Origin: Macrostomum hystrix
Lineage: Eukaryota > Platyhelminthes > Macrostomidae
Length of the DNA stretch: 64,000 nt
Direction of reading: 5' to 3'
Assembly (NCBI GenBank): GCA_950097015.1
Contig: CATNEN010000038.1
Span: 21,161,001-21,225,000 of the forward strand
This document shows, piece by piece, positions 11,881 to 22,325 of the stretch. Each line of letters starts with the position of its first letter. Position 1 is the first letter of the stretch. The translations under genes were made by a program, and so were the position numbers. Under the pieces are notes generated by a model. That model searched no databases and had not been told where the DNA came from. It saw nothing but the letters and a program-made list of their open reading frames with translations.

Positions 11881-12532
11881 GCAATAACACGCAGGCACTG
11901 ATTGTTGAGTTGGCGGCTGTCCCAGAATTTCAGGTACCCCAGAAGTGCAGGACATTACTATGCCAGGCTAAATGCTTTTCAAATTCCGCAACGTCAAAAA
12001 ACTGCACGAATGAGGTCGAGGTCGGAAGTCAGTGAGAAAGCCTTTTTTATCCTCCAAAGTGACAGAAAGTGAAGTGCAACTTTTTTAGTCCACTCGTCCC
12101 TAGAGAATTTTTACGCTTTCTTCCTTGACAACATGCTTAGCTGAATGGGAAGCTAAATGTATAGTGAAGTTTTTGTTAAACATTCTATTCATTTACTATG
12201 GAAGTAGAAAAACTTCTAGTTAAACTCCAGTTTTTTTGTTTTGCTGCATTCTGCAAAAAGCGACTAACTTTTCATTAGCAAAACACGTGAACTCGTTGCA
12301 TTATTGTGCTGAAATGAGTTAGAAAAATACTATCAAGGCAACATGAGAAAAAAGTATCAAATATGATTGTCTGTTGCTCGCCAATCTGACTGTACGATGG
12401 CATCTTGTCTTGCTTTGGTTTTTACATTGCTTCCTTCTTCCCCATGCCATGGTGTCTGATCAAATTTCAAATCAAGTAGATGGGAGTGTGTTGCTAAGGA
12501 ACATACATAGACATTACAGACATATCTCCTCT

Positions 12533-12705
12533 AGCATTTACCCTCCTGCATTTACCCTCCTGCATTTACCCTCCTGCATTTACCCTCCTGCATTTACCCT
12601 CCTGCATTTACCCTCCTGCATTTACCCTCCTGCATTTACCCTCCTGCATTTACCCTCCTGCATTTACCCACCTGCATTTACCCTCCTGCATTTACCCTCC
12701 TTCAT
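12533..12705. repeat. 14-bp minisatellite next to GPCR exon 1 donor
   Basis: About 12 units of TGCATTTACCCTCC, ending about 20 bp from the splice donor of exon 1 (12726). Confidence 0.95.
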
Positions 12706-12725
12706 ATCCCGTGCTTCAGTCTCAC

Positions 12726-13223
12726 CTGAAATCGATCCAGCGCAATGGCCATGATGGAGAAGGTCGAAACGAACAGGTTGAGTCCGGTGAGCCAGTTGAC
12801 CAATTTGCACAGAGCCGTGCCGTATTCCCAGCTCAGGTAGCCCTGAAGTAGCCTGAGCACATTGATTGGCTGCGTCACAGTACACAAAATGAGGTCCGAC
12901 AGTGCCAGGTTGAGCACAAAGGCGTGCCTTGGTGATCTCAGCGAGCCCAAACGTCGGCCCCAGATGATGTGAATGACGAGGCCGTTGCCAGCGGCGCCGA
13001 ATGCGATCAGCAGGCCGAAGAGCGCCAGAATGCTGGCCAACGCGGGCAACTGACGCCGGCTAAGCCGCTCCAACTGGTCCTGCATCTCCACGAACTTGGA
13101 CGAAAAGTTGGTGTCGTTGCGGCAGCTGTAGTAAAAGTACAATGAGGAAAGGTCGGTGCTGCCTCGCAGGTGGTGCAGGCAGTTATCTTCGGAGGAGCTG
13201 TTTGTTGAGCTATTGACAGCCAT
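12726..13223 (-). CDS. NPY/NPF-type neuropeptide GPCR, exon 1 (N-terminus to TM3)
   Basis: Class A receptor, probably plasma-membrane, 442 aa when joined to 6262-7092. The ATG at 13223 opens an extracellular tail with N-glycosylation sites (NSS, NDT). TM1 has GNGLV, TM2 LNLALSDLIL, then the conserved loop cysteine (ALCKLV) and TM3 ending in ALDRFQ, so DRY is replaced by DRF. Exon 1 ends in phase 0 with CAG before GTGAGA, and exon 2 continues with AVVHP. The 5.6-kb intron is mostly satellite arrays. In this family peptide binding normally couples to G proteins, often Gi; the ligand here is unknown. Orthology to NPF rather than another NPY-like subgroup is inferred from TM2 and the NPILYGF motif. 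Confidence 0.87.
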
Positions 13224-14211
13224 GGTTGAGTTAGGCCTGTAGGCTACAAGGCGATCGTTGCTCTATCAAGACGCCTCTCTATTCAAGATTCTGGCGACCT
13301 TGGGCCGTGATTGGCCGGCTAAGCAGATTTCCAATTTCAGACTTGCGGGTAGGAGAATGGGGATAGGAAATGTTTGGGAGGAAATATCTAAGCGCGGAGT
13401 GACTAAGGATAGCCCCAACCAACCATGAGATGGAATGGCTTGGCGTGACACAGCGGTGAACAGGTCTGAAAATTCAATTAGCCTGGCGACAAGGATTTAC
13501 ATCCCTATTATCCCCTTCCTTTCAGCGCGTGCATTCGCTCAGATAGAATCCCATTCCTTTCCGGATCCGATTTATACCCGCCTTCCCATTAGACTCAGAC
13601 CTCCGACAAGCGATATTTTTGCTGTTAACTGCTCGCGGCCTACAGCAACAGAACAAGTGTTGTTTACAATAAACTTGTTTGGGAGATGGGAGACTTTTCC
13701 GACACGAAATTTTCCGAGTCGTTGAACACTACAGACTAGTGCGAGTACTAATGTCTATAGACTTTTCTGTACATAGCTCTGTTATCTGGTTCATGACGTA
13801 CTTTTTTGGTATACTTTTCACGTCTAGTCATGGGAGGTCGACTCTCAAGGTTGTCAGTTCGACCTTGGATTGATGCATAGACGCGTTCACACCGCTCTGC
13901 CACTGAACCCCGTGAAAGGCTGAATGTTTCGAACTCTTTAACATCTTGTATTTTTATTTGAATATCGATAAGCCAATCATATATACAAAATGTTGACATA
14001 TTTCCTGCTCTACTACCTCAAAAAAACTCTGTCTATGAAATGGTTTCGGTTTAGATAAATGCGCTACCTTCTGCTTGTGCAGCACTTCATATTTTTCTTA
14101 TTGGTTGTTATGCAATAAAACATCAACTAGAAAAAAAAATAACAGCTTGATACCCGAGTGATCTAGGCAGTATACACAATAATGATAATAGCAGTATAAT
14201 CATGCATATGT
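13224..14211. other. intergenic; SINE S1 head fragment near 13840-13912
   Basis: A degraded reverse-oriented tRNA-like head of SINE family S1 (GCGTTCACACCGCTCTGCCA) is visible. I see nothing else. Confidence 0.5.
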
Positions 14212-14464
14212 GCAGCCGACAGCACAGCCGCAGTTATTGGGCGGCGCATCTGAAGGCTGCGTACGGCTGTTCAGTCCATGGACTGGAGGGGTGGCACAAT
14301 GTCAATTACCCCACTGATGCCGGTACCCATTTAATAGCTGTTTGAACTGAAGCAATGTAGAGCTAAAGTGTCTAGCTAAAGGGCATAAATGCTACAGTAC
14401 AGCCGGGAATCGAACCACCGACCCGCAAGTCGTGAGTCCAATGCTCTAACCACTATAGGCTACA
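14212..14464 (-). repeat. SINE family S2, copy 3
   Basis: Reverse copy with the tRNA-like head at the right (minus-strand B box GGTTCGATTCCC) and the CAGTCCATGGACTG body near 14270. Confidence 0.8.
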
Positions 14465-14849
14465 ACCCTCTATTTGGGTCAATATACGGTTATTTGAACA
14501 GATCTGGTTTCAGCTTATATATATTCTAACAGTGCTCATATAGTAGTTAAATTTAGTATTGGTGCAAGGCTAGAATCGATAACCTTGTATGCTACATCGC
14601 TAAGTAAATTTCCTGAGTTCAGCCTATCTTACGAGTAGTAATAATCTATCAAATATTCTGTTTGCTCTGTTAATGTTGATTTTTACTCAAATTTTACCAA
14701 TTCTATGAAAGTTGCCAGAGGTAAGAATAAAAATCCCACGTCAAACTACTGACCAGATGCAAATCAGTAGTGCAAAGGTTCGCAGACCCAAAAATGATAT
14801 AATAACACTAAACTTTTAAAATCTGTCTTAATCTGCTGGTTGTTGTCGG

Positions 14850-15255
14850 ACTCGCGACTCGTTCTCGTGTACAAATGTACACGGCCTTCAGACTCGCGAC
14901 TCGTTCTCGTGTACAAATGTACACGGCCTTCAGACTCGCGACTCGTTCTCGTGTACAAATGTACACGGCCTTCAGACTCGCGACTCGTTCTCGTGTACAA
15001 ATGTACGCAGCCTTCAGACTCGCGACTCGTTCTCGTGTACACAGCCTTCAGACTCGCGACTCGTTCTCGTGTACACAGCCTTCAGACTCGCGACTCGTTC
15101 TCGTGTACAAATGTACACGGCCTTCAGACTCGCGACTCGTTCTCGTGTACAAATGTACACGGCCTTCAGACTCGCGACTCGTTCTCGTGTACAAATGTAC
15201 ACGGCCTTCAGACTCGCGACTCGTTCTCGTGTACAAATGTACACGGCCTTCAGAT
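14850..15255. repeat. 42-bp minisatellite arising in a SINE S2 tail
   Basis: About nine units, mostly 42 bp, each with CAGACTCGCGACTCGTTCTC and the near-palindrome GTGTACAAATGTACAC. Two units (near 15017-15080) are 34 bp because half of the palindrome is missing. The last unit runs directly into GCCTTCAGATGCGCC and ATAGCTGCGGCTGTGCTGTC, which is SINE S2 3' sequence. Confidence 0.9.
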
Positions 15256-15840
15256 GCGCCGCGCGATAGCTGCGGCTGTGCTGTCGCCTAAACAGCGGAC
15301 CCAATTGGGACAGGTAAAAATGCAAATATTACAGACAAGCTTTTGCTGAAGTAAGTAAAACTGGAAGTAATATTTGGAGAGAACATTTCCATAGTTGAGG
15401 CAGCAGCTAGTCCCAATGAGCATTTTAAGATAGAGACAGGAATTGCAAAGATTACATATAACGCAAAAGCCTTTGAAACTGACAATTAGGATTTTACAAT
15501 GGCCGGCACTATTCCTGAGTAGGGTAGGCGGGTTTAATTGCTCAAAATAGGACTCTAAAAGAGAGAGAGATAGTTGAGCAGACAGAGAAAAATATTTCCA
15601 GTTGTGCTCCAAGTTAGCCACTTGAGTCGAGCTGCACGCTATTCGTAAGCTGACAAAGTGTGCAAGGCGATGAGAAGCTTAGTTTTTTTACAGCCTCGCC
15701 TTTAATTGCGAACGTAGAAATATTTTTAACAAAATGTTGAGTAATTGTTACTGGGCACAGCCAAGCCAGGCTAGTAGGTCAATACCTGAAGCAGAGGGTC
15801 TGTGGCACGAATTCTAAAACGAGATTTAATTTGTCTTCAA
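15256..15840. other. SINE S2 tail fragment, then upstream region of the TAL gene
   Basis: 15256-15290 is SINE S2 sequence in plus orientation. The rest has no recognisable coding region. There is no obvious splice acceptor immediately before the ATG at 15841, so a short 5' UTR exon or trans-splicing remains open. Confidence 0.45.
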
Positions 15841-15954
15841 ATGGATTTTCTGCACGCGTTCGAAGCAATCGACTCGGATTTCTCCGGTGAGATCACAGCC
15901 GAGGAGCTGGAGGCCTACTGCCGGAAGCACAACTATGAGGACCGATTCGTTGAG
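15841..15954 (+). CDS. tegumental-allergen-like (TAL) protein, exon 1: EF-hand 1
   Basis: The gene encodes about 179 aa in three exons (15841-15954, 18912-19006, 19713-20040): two N-terminal EF-hands and a C-terminal dynein-light-chain domain, the TAL arrangement known from flatworms. The 38 codons here start MDFLHAFEAIDSDFSGEIT, with a canonical loop (D-S-D-F-S-G-E-I, then E). The donor is GAG before GTTAGT, phase 0. Family members bind calcium and occur in the cytoplasm or tegument; function is otherwise poorly known. The chosen start gives the family's usual short N-terminus; an upstream in-frame start at 15802 is possible but lacks support. Confidence 0.85.
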
Positions 15955-16049
15955 GTTAGTGTGCGAATTTTTCATGCGATAAATAATCTGAGATTCGTTA
16001 CGTTAGGTTTGCAAGTTACGTTATTACAAACTCTAAAGAAAACTGGAGC

Positions 16050-16063
16050 ACCCATTTAGTGTC
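16050..16063. repeat. target-site duplication of LINE copy 2, left
   Basis: ACCCATTTAGTGTC, repeated perfectly at 16979-16992 on the other side of the LINE insertion. Confidence 0.9.
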
Positions 16064-16978
16064 TTGACTTGACTTGACTTAGCTGCAGGGGGCATCCTTC
16101 GGATGCAGCGGGGAAGCGTTGCCGCCCATTCCGCTAGCCCCTGGCGACCACGGGCAACTAAAGCTGCGGTGTCGCGCAGGGGATCCGGTCCACAGCGCGG
16201 TCCTCCTCCGGAGAGTCCAGGAAGTGGAGAGTCGCTCGCCCGGTGGCCCTTGGGTAACGGACGAGCTGGCAGATGTTCTCAGGCCTGAAAACGTCGGAGA
16301 GATCCGGGTTTGGGCCGAGATAGGTGAGCCTGTCCTGAGTGAAGGCGGGGCAGTGGCAAATAAAATGCTCTGCATCCTCAACGCAGGAGAGGCAGAAAGG
16401 GCACTCCCCACAACGGATTTTGCCTAGCGAAACAGCCCTGGCCAGAGAGGGCCATGTTGAGTGCCCTGATGTCCCTGCGGTTGAGTCCAAGCAGGGCTTT
16501 GCGAAGGGCAGTGGAGGGACAAGGGACAGCAGCGCGAGACTGCCGACAATCGGCGGTATTGATCCACCTGCCCTTGTGCTTTGAGGCCACCCACTGGTTA
16601 ATCTGAGTGTTGACGACGGCGGTAGGGGAGGAGACCGCAGGCCAAGGCGTGCTTTGGCGCCGGCCTTGTCGAGGCTGTCGGCCAATTAGTTACCATGGTG
16701 GCCAGAGTGCCCTGGAATCCACCTTAGGGACACCTTGTTGTGGGTCCCTAAGCGGTTGAGTTGCGCGAAGCAGTCGAGGACTGCGCGCGAGCAGGTGTGC
16801 GTGCGTCCAAGGGCATGGATCGCCGCCTGGCTGTCCGAGTGGAGGAAGATTTCTGCTCCGTGGACATTTTGATTGATCAGCTCCAGGGCGCAGGAGCTGA
16901 TGGCGAGAACTTCGTTCTGGAAAACGGTAGAGTTTATGCCGGTGTGCTGGGAGAAGGTCGCCACAGTTTTCCCTCCGG
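16064..16978 (-). mobile_element. 5'-truncated RNase H-bearing LINE, copy 2
   Basis: On the minus strand the RNase H part carries FLHSDSQAAIHAL and [15 protein letters not shown], then after a broken frame a C-terminal Cys/His cluster ([19 protein letters not shown]). The 3' end at the left is (AAGTC)3. A perfect 14-bp target-site duplication brackets the insertion, so it is younger than the copy at 2.3 kb. It lies in intron 1 of the TAL gene, opposite to its transcription, and interrupts a mariner relic. The stop or frameshift near 16685 makes it inactive. Confidence 0.92.
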
Positions 16979-16992
16979 ACCCATTTAGTGTC
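16979..16992. repeat. target-site duplication of LINE copy 2, right
   Basis: Perfect partner of 16050-16063. Confidence 0.9.
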
Positions 16993-17339
16993 ACCTTCCT
17001 TCAAAGTACTTCCCGTCAGCTTCGATGCACCGTTGCATTCGCATCTGCCTGAGGTCCTGAATGCGAGAAAATAGCCACCCAGAGATGGTTGGACTGCTTG
17101 TCCTTCATTGAGAAGAAGGAAATCCAACATGCATCTCCTGTCACGACGTCTTCTTGGACCGTTTGGTTCGTACATTTCCTGCCAGAGGCGGCAGATTCGC
17201 AAGCGCGTGCAACAGTGTGAAATGACGAAGCAGCTTCACCCAACACTGAAACTAAGTCGGCATGAATTTTGCCAGCTTTTTTGCCCAGCTGCATGCGAAT
17301 ATAGGTGTAGAAGCGAATATTGTCTTTTGATGATTCCAT
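16993..17339 (-). mobile_element. mariner-type transposase relic, internally deleted
   Basis: Minus-strand translation shows the N-terminal mariner helix-turn-helix region (IRFYTYIRMQLGKKAGKIH, then FHTVARACESAASGRK), jumps to the start of the catalytic region (VVTGDACWISFF, matching the family's TGDETW motif), and in another frame ends with MRMQRCIEADGKYFEG, the usual C-terminus. The centre is missing and frames are broken, so it is inactive. Its remaining 3' part continues left of the LINE insertion, below 16050. Confidence 0.85.
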
Positions 17340-17419
17340 GGAAAGGCTGAAAACACGATTTGGTTGATGTCGAGTAAAGCTGAAAATAATTCACGAAATC
17401 AACTGAAACTCTAACATAG

Positions 17420-17807
17420 GAGCCGGGCCACTGAGAGAACCTAAAAGACGACAGCGGGCCGCATGAGCTGTAGGGAGAGAGATGAGACAGAGGAGATGAG
17501 ACAAGGGAGATGAGACACGTGTGAGTTGAGACAGGGGAGATACTAGAAACAGGAGAGATGAGACAGAGGAGAGTTGAGACAAGGGAGAGATGAGACAAGG
17601 GAGAGATGAGACACGGAAGAGATTAGACACAGGAGAGTTGAGACACGGAAGAGATTAGACACAGGAGAGATGAGACAGCGGAGAAATGAGACAAGGGAGA
17701 GATGAGACAAGGGAGAAATGAGACAGGATACTATAGGTGTTGGGGCAACGGGCCGGATTTGGGAGCTGTGAGGGCCTCATTTGGCCCGCGGGCTGGAGTT
17801 TGCCGAA
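17420..17807. mobile_element. degenerate hAT-type non-autonomous element, reverse copy
   Basis: Carries the same subterminal blocks as 5399-5865 in reverse (GACGACAGCGGGCCGC at the left; ACGGGCCGGATTTGGGAGC and TTTGGCCCGCGGGC at the right) around a minisatellite of AGATGAGACAAGGGAG-like units. The terminal CAGGGGTG is decayed. Confidence 0.8.
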
Positions 17808-17931
17808 CTCCAGCAACCTCTAACCTCCTCCCCTCCTAACTCCTCCTACTCCTCCTCCTCCTCCTCCTCCTAACCTCCTACCTCCCCTTCCTCTAACAAG
17901 GAAGGAAAAAAATTCATTTTTAAAAAATTAG

Positions 17932-18765
17932 TCAATTTTCTGTTTCCTTTGTGCAGCAGAAGTTGTACAGATGACTTTTTGGTTGCAGAACTTTTTGATC
18001 GCCCCTCTACGTAAGTGTGCACCGACTGTGAAAGGTGACACTAAGTCCTGGAATGCAAAGATAAGGGACTTATCTTACCAAAAACTTCAGCCATTCACCA
18101 TGAAAATCAAGAACAAGGGCTTACATTTTTTATCCGGTGAAACAAATTCCAGAATCACAAGACATCGGCATCTTCGAGATCAACGATTCTCGTCGGGTGT
18201 CGTAGGCAAAAGCCACTAATATAGGCATAATTTTTCTGCTCATAGAATTTCGTTCATCATGTTTCGAAAGCCTAACAGCTGATGACAAAATTTTGTATTT
18301 AATGACACAGGAAAGCACAGCTAGAATCCAAAAAGTTTTGTGGACTTCATCATCGAGAGCATGCTTAAAGCTAGATAAAAAGCCGCTGCCCTGAGGCCCA
18401 TAATTAGAATGCAAAAACACAATAGATATTCTTCATTCGGGAGCGAAGTGATTTCAGTCAGTTTGAATTTTCTCTTAAATAAATTTCAATACTTCATTTC
18501 TTGTTTTATTTCAAAAAGTAGTTTTTTTCAAATATTTTATACACCTAACATTAATCTTATGCATGCTACTGCTTTCCTATCACATTAAACCGAATTGTTC
18601 AGCCTCAAACATCAAATAAACAAAAAAGCAGCAATTTTGCAGAAAATTTTGTTCCAAAAGGTGCCGGTACACTTTCACGAAAATTGTTCATTCGGTTTGG
18701 GAGCTGTCGTGAAGTAGGCAGTGGGTATTTAGAATACCCGGCCCCGTGGTATTTCTACTTTTAAA
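17932..18765. repeat. dispersed repeat R1 segments
   Basis: 17932-18240 matches the part with TCCGGTGAAAC, ACAAGACATCGGCATC and CAACGATTCTCGTC; 18660-18765 matches the TTCATTCGGTTTGGGAGC and GAAGTAGGCAGTGGG part. About 400 bp of other sequence separates them. All is in TAL intron 1. Confidence 0.65.
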
Positions 18766-18911
18766 ACAATTGAAAGAATTACTCAGTTTAAGTGAATAAC
18801 TTAAACGTTTTTAATGCATGTTTTGATAATATTTAGCTATATTTTTAGCAAGTGTACTTGAATAGCCCCAAAACAAAAAATAATTTTTTTATTTTACGGC
18901 CTATTCAACAG

Positions 18912-19006
18912 AAATGGCTTCGCCTGTTTGATCACGACAATTCTGGCACCATCACAATAGAGGAGTTCTGTGACACCCTCGGCCTGCTACCAAAGCAGGA
19001 GTACAT
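18912..19006 (+). CDS. TAL protein, exon 2: EF-hand 2
   Basis: 95 bp entered in phase 0 after TTCAACAG. It encodes KWLRLFDHDNSGTITIEEFC, a textbook EF-hand loop (D-H-D-N-S-G-T-I, then E). It leaves after GTACAT before GTGAGA with two bases of the codon, completed as ATG by the first base of exon 3. Confidence 0.87.
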
Positions 19007-19074
19007 GTGAGATCACTGGCCTGTCACTGACTGTCAATCTACTGCAGCTAAATTAGGTGTCTCACAGTGATGTC

Positions 19075-19712
19075 TCACAGTCAGCAACCACCCAATCACA
19101 GTCAGCTACCACCCAATCACAGTTAGCTACCCCCCAATCACAGTCAGCTATCACCCAATCACAGTCAGCTACCCCCCAATCACAGTCAGCTACCACCCAA
19201 TCACAGTTAGCTATCACCCAATCAAAGTTAGCTATTGCCCAATCACAGTTAGCTACCCCCCAATCACAGTCAGCTATCACCCAATCACAGTCAGCTACCC
19301 CCCAATCACAGTCAGCTATCACCCAATCACTGTTAGCTACCCACCCAATCACAGTCAGCTACCACCCAATCACAGTCAGCTACCACCCAATCACAGTTAG
19401 CTATCACCCAATCAAAGTTAGCTATTGCCCAATCACAGTTAGCTACCCCCCAATCACAGTCAGCTATCACCCAATCACAGTCAGCTACCCCCCAATCACA
19501 GTCAGCTATCACCCAATCACTGTTAGCTACCCACCCAATCACAGTCAGCTACCACCCAATCACAGTCAGCTACCACCCAATCACAGTTAGCTATCACCCA
19601 ATCACAGTTAGCTACCCCCCAATCACAGTCAGCTACCACCCAATCACAGTTAGCTATCACCCAATCAAAGTTAGCTATTGCCCAATCACAGTTAGCTACC
19701 ACCCAATCACAG
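19075..19712. repeat. 21-bp minisatellite ending at the TAL exon 3 acceptor
   Basis: About 30 units of CACCCAATCACAGTCAGCTAC with AGT/AAT and CCC/TCA variants. A higher-order block of roughly nine units is repeated (about 19170-19340 and 19350-19530). The last unit supplies the CAATCACAG used as the 3' splice site of exon 3, so nearly every unit carries an equivalent decoy acceptor. Confidence 0.92.
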
Positions 19713-20040
19713 GGAGAAGGTGCAAACCAATCGCGAGCGATCCGAAGGCGTCGGAGGCGTGATGGACGGCGTCAAGATCATCACCGAGGACCCGGAGCTG
19801 CCTGAATCCACCAAAGAGGAGATCGTGCGCCTGGCGCGCCAAGCGCAGGAACAGTTCGTCAACGAGCGGGACATTGCGCGCCATATAAAGGCCCAGCTAG
19901 ACGCCAAATTTGGTCGCGCCTGGCACGTAGTCGTCGGTCGGTACCAGTACGGCTCGTTCTGCACCCACGAGACTGGCAGCCTGTTTCATTTCTATGTGCT
20001 GCGGAATGCCGTCCAGGTGTGGAAGACACCAGACTTTTAG
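19713..20040 (+). CDS. TAL protein, exon 3: dynein-light-chain domain
   Basis: The acceptor is CACAG at 19708-19712; the joined reading is EYMEKVQTNRERSEGVGG. The rest is a dynein light chain (LC8-like) domain: VMDGVKIITEDPELPEST, an ERDIARHIKAQLDAKFGRAW helix region, HVVVGRYQYGSF, and a C-terminal FYVLRNAVQVWKTPDF before TAG. Length and fold order match TAL proteins. Several canonical LC8 residues are changed, as is usual in TALs, so it need not be a dynein subunit. No AATAAA is obvious just downstream. Confidence 0.88.
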
Positions 20041-21171
20041 GCTGCATAATTAATTTTTCAATTGTTGAGTTATTTACTTCTAGGCACAATTTAAAAGCGA
20101 TAAACACTAAACATTAGTAAATTGTAAATTATTTAAAGCTAGACATCAAACCTGGCCAATAATGATGAAGCATGTAAAGCATTCTTGTTAGTGTATTTTA
20201 GAAATTTCATTGTAAAGATATAGAAATTTTTACTGGCTAGAAATGTAAGAAAAATCTGTACAAAAATCTCCCTTAGTAGGAAATGATACGAGCATTGAAC
20301 TAAAACAGTTTTTTTCCCATGAAGAAGAGAATTTGGAGCCTAAACAAAACTTTGAGTACAGCATTGCTGCTATATAGCCTGTTGCTATATTTCAATTAGC
20401 ATTGATTTATATAACATATTCTCTGTGATGCTGATTATCTTGGGCAACGGGCCAATATATAGCATCAATTTTTTCCTCCAACAACTCATTACATTACAAA
20501 ACATTACATTATGCATTACTTTGTTAATTCAGGCATTAAAGTGATCACTTATCACTTAAGTGATCCTTACGTTTTCCACAGTATACATTTTAGATCTAAT
20601 ATGTTGGCATCGATTTTACTACTAGTTACAACTCGAATATACTTTCTATATCGATTGAATTTCTGATTCCTGTGCTTCTTTTAGCTTATAAGCGAACATA
20701 ATAGCAAGGCTGCTTAAAATCTAAAAGTAAATATGATTTAAAAAATCACATATAGTCGTATTGTTTTCGAATTTGTGCGCAGTTTGTTTTAGTTCCCAAA
20801 ATACCGCTTCACTTCATTTTGTTCGCTATTTGTGATAATAGACTAAATTTTAAATTATATGAACTGGCGGAAACTTATTGAGAACAAAAGAACTACTGCC
20901 AAATTATTTAAAATATTCTGAATTTTATGAATCTAAATATTTAAACATTCTTAATGTTCTTTAATCGAAATATTTTAAATATTTCTGAATGTTCGGAATC
21001 AATTTTTTTTTAATATTTCTGAATGTTGTGAATCTGTAAATATTTTAAATATTTCTGAATGTTCTGAATCTAATTTTTTAAACATTCTGAACTAGTTTAT
21101 GGCTGATCTAGGCAAGCTGTCGACGTAAATCAGTCTAATTAGAAACTTGAAAAATCTATATTAAAACCAAT
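20041..21171. other. AT-rich intergenic region with imperfect repeats
   Basis: No gene seen. 20900-21095 contains several diverged units of AAATATTTCTGAATGTTCTG. Confidence 0.55.
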
Positions 21172-21175
21172 GAGT

Positions 21176-21631
21176 TATGACGAAGTTTCGGTTTATTTTA
21201 ATAGCAAGGTAAATTATCGATCGTTACAAAACCTTCGTAGCGGAAAGCACTCTCATGCAGTAAATTGGGCCTTCGAATTAAGAAATCGTCTTTACGGCGA
21301 ATGCTGGCTATATCTTAGATGGGTTACAGAGCTACTCAATGGATTCACTTGAAATACAGCTACGGCTACAGTTCAGATTAGCCACTGACAAAATAACAAC
21401 CAGCACTCAGTCGTAGAACAAGCCCGGGGGAAGGGTTGGGAGCCTTCCTGGAAAGGCCTAATTAGCACATTTGAATACGAACTACGACTATGTAGTACAC
21501 TAAAACAAAACCATTATAAATATATATGGAAAACCGAAGAAATATCCCTAACAAATATAGCTAACGAAAATAATGCACTTAATTAGAAATAGCATATTAA
21601 AATTACATTAAATTAGAGAGACAACGTCACA
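21176..21631 (-). repeat. 3' LTR
   Basis: 456 bp, identical by eye to 29461-29916. Contains ATTATAAATATATATGG-like TA-rich sequence and a CCCGGGGGAAGGG block. Confidence 0.93.
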
Positions 21632-21645
21632 CTCGCCTCCCTCTC
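21632..21645 (-). promoter_or_regulatory. polypurine tract
   Basis: Minus strand GAGAGGGAGGCGAG directly abuts the TGTGACG start of the 3' LTR, the expected position and composition for plus-strand DNA priming. Confidence 0.8.
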
Positions 21646-22325
21646 AGAAGCTTAATGGCCTACTAACAGTAGTGGCTACGAACATCGAAATGGCTAGCGA
21701 AAAAAACGATTTCAAAATTGTTGCTACGTTATTAGAGTTATTAGAATAGCTGTCTAGAAATATTTTGAAAATAAGGTTAACAATGGCAGTTTCAAGTGAC
21801 ACAAAAACAGGCATTAAACTTCAAAGACGAACGGCAAAAACGGAATATCGAGTGGCAAAACTGAACGACGAATGGCAAAAATTCGAACAAAAACCAAAGG
21901 CAAAATTCAGCAAGATATTGGCAAATTGAACAACGTCATCAAACCGCAGAGGCAATAAAAGGAATTGAAAATATTTTTGTTTTAGCAAATGCAATGTTTT
22001 TTTTTTATTTTTTAAACAAAACTGACAAATAGACAAACACGAGAATTGTCTAGGACTGGCGAAAATTTCGGCGAATCGGCGGCGGAGCGAAAACCTGGGC
22101 GGCCTCGACTACAGCACCAGCGGCCGCAGCCAAGCTAAGCTCCTAACTACAGGCTACAAACAATGACTACGACAAAGGCTACTCTATGGCCAAAACCTAA
22201 TCCGAAGATTCAAGGCTCGACCGCAGAGATACTAAACTAATGACAAAATGAAGAGATTGGCGAAAGCTATTAAAGAAAAGCTAACAGGCACACAGAACAC
22301 AGGCAGCATACGACACGACTACACC

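Noticed and set aside
10957-11955. Long histidine/proline/serine-rich protein on minus and a Met/Asp-rich one on plus
   Set aside because: Both come from an 18-bp array open in many frames, inside a receptor intron.
21632-22325. An env gene in the Gypsy element
   Set aside because: About 700 bp with only short frames and no signal peptide or membrane anchor; no envelope is present.
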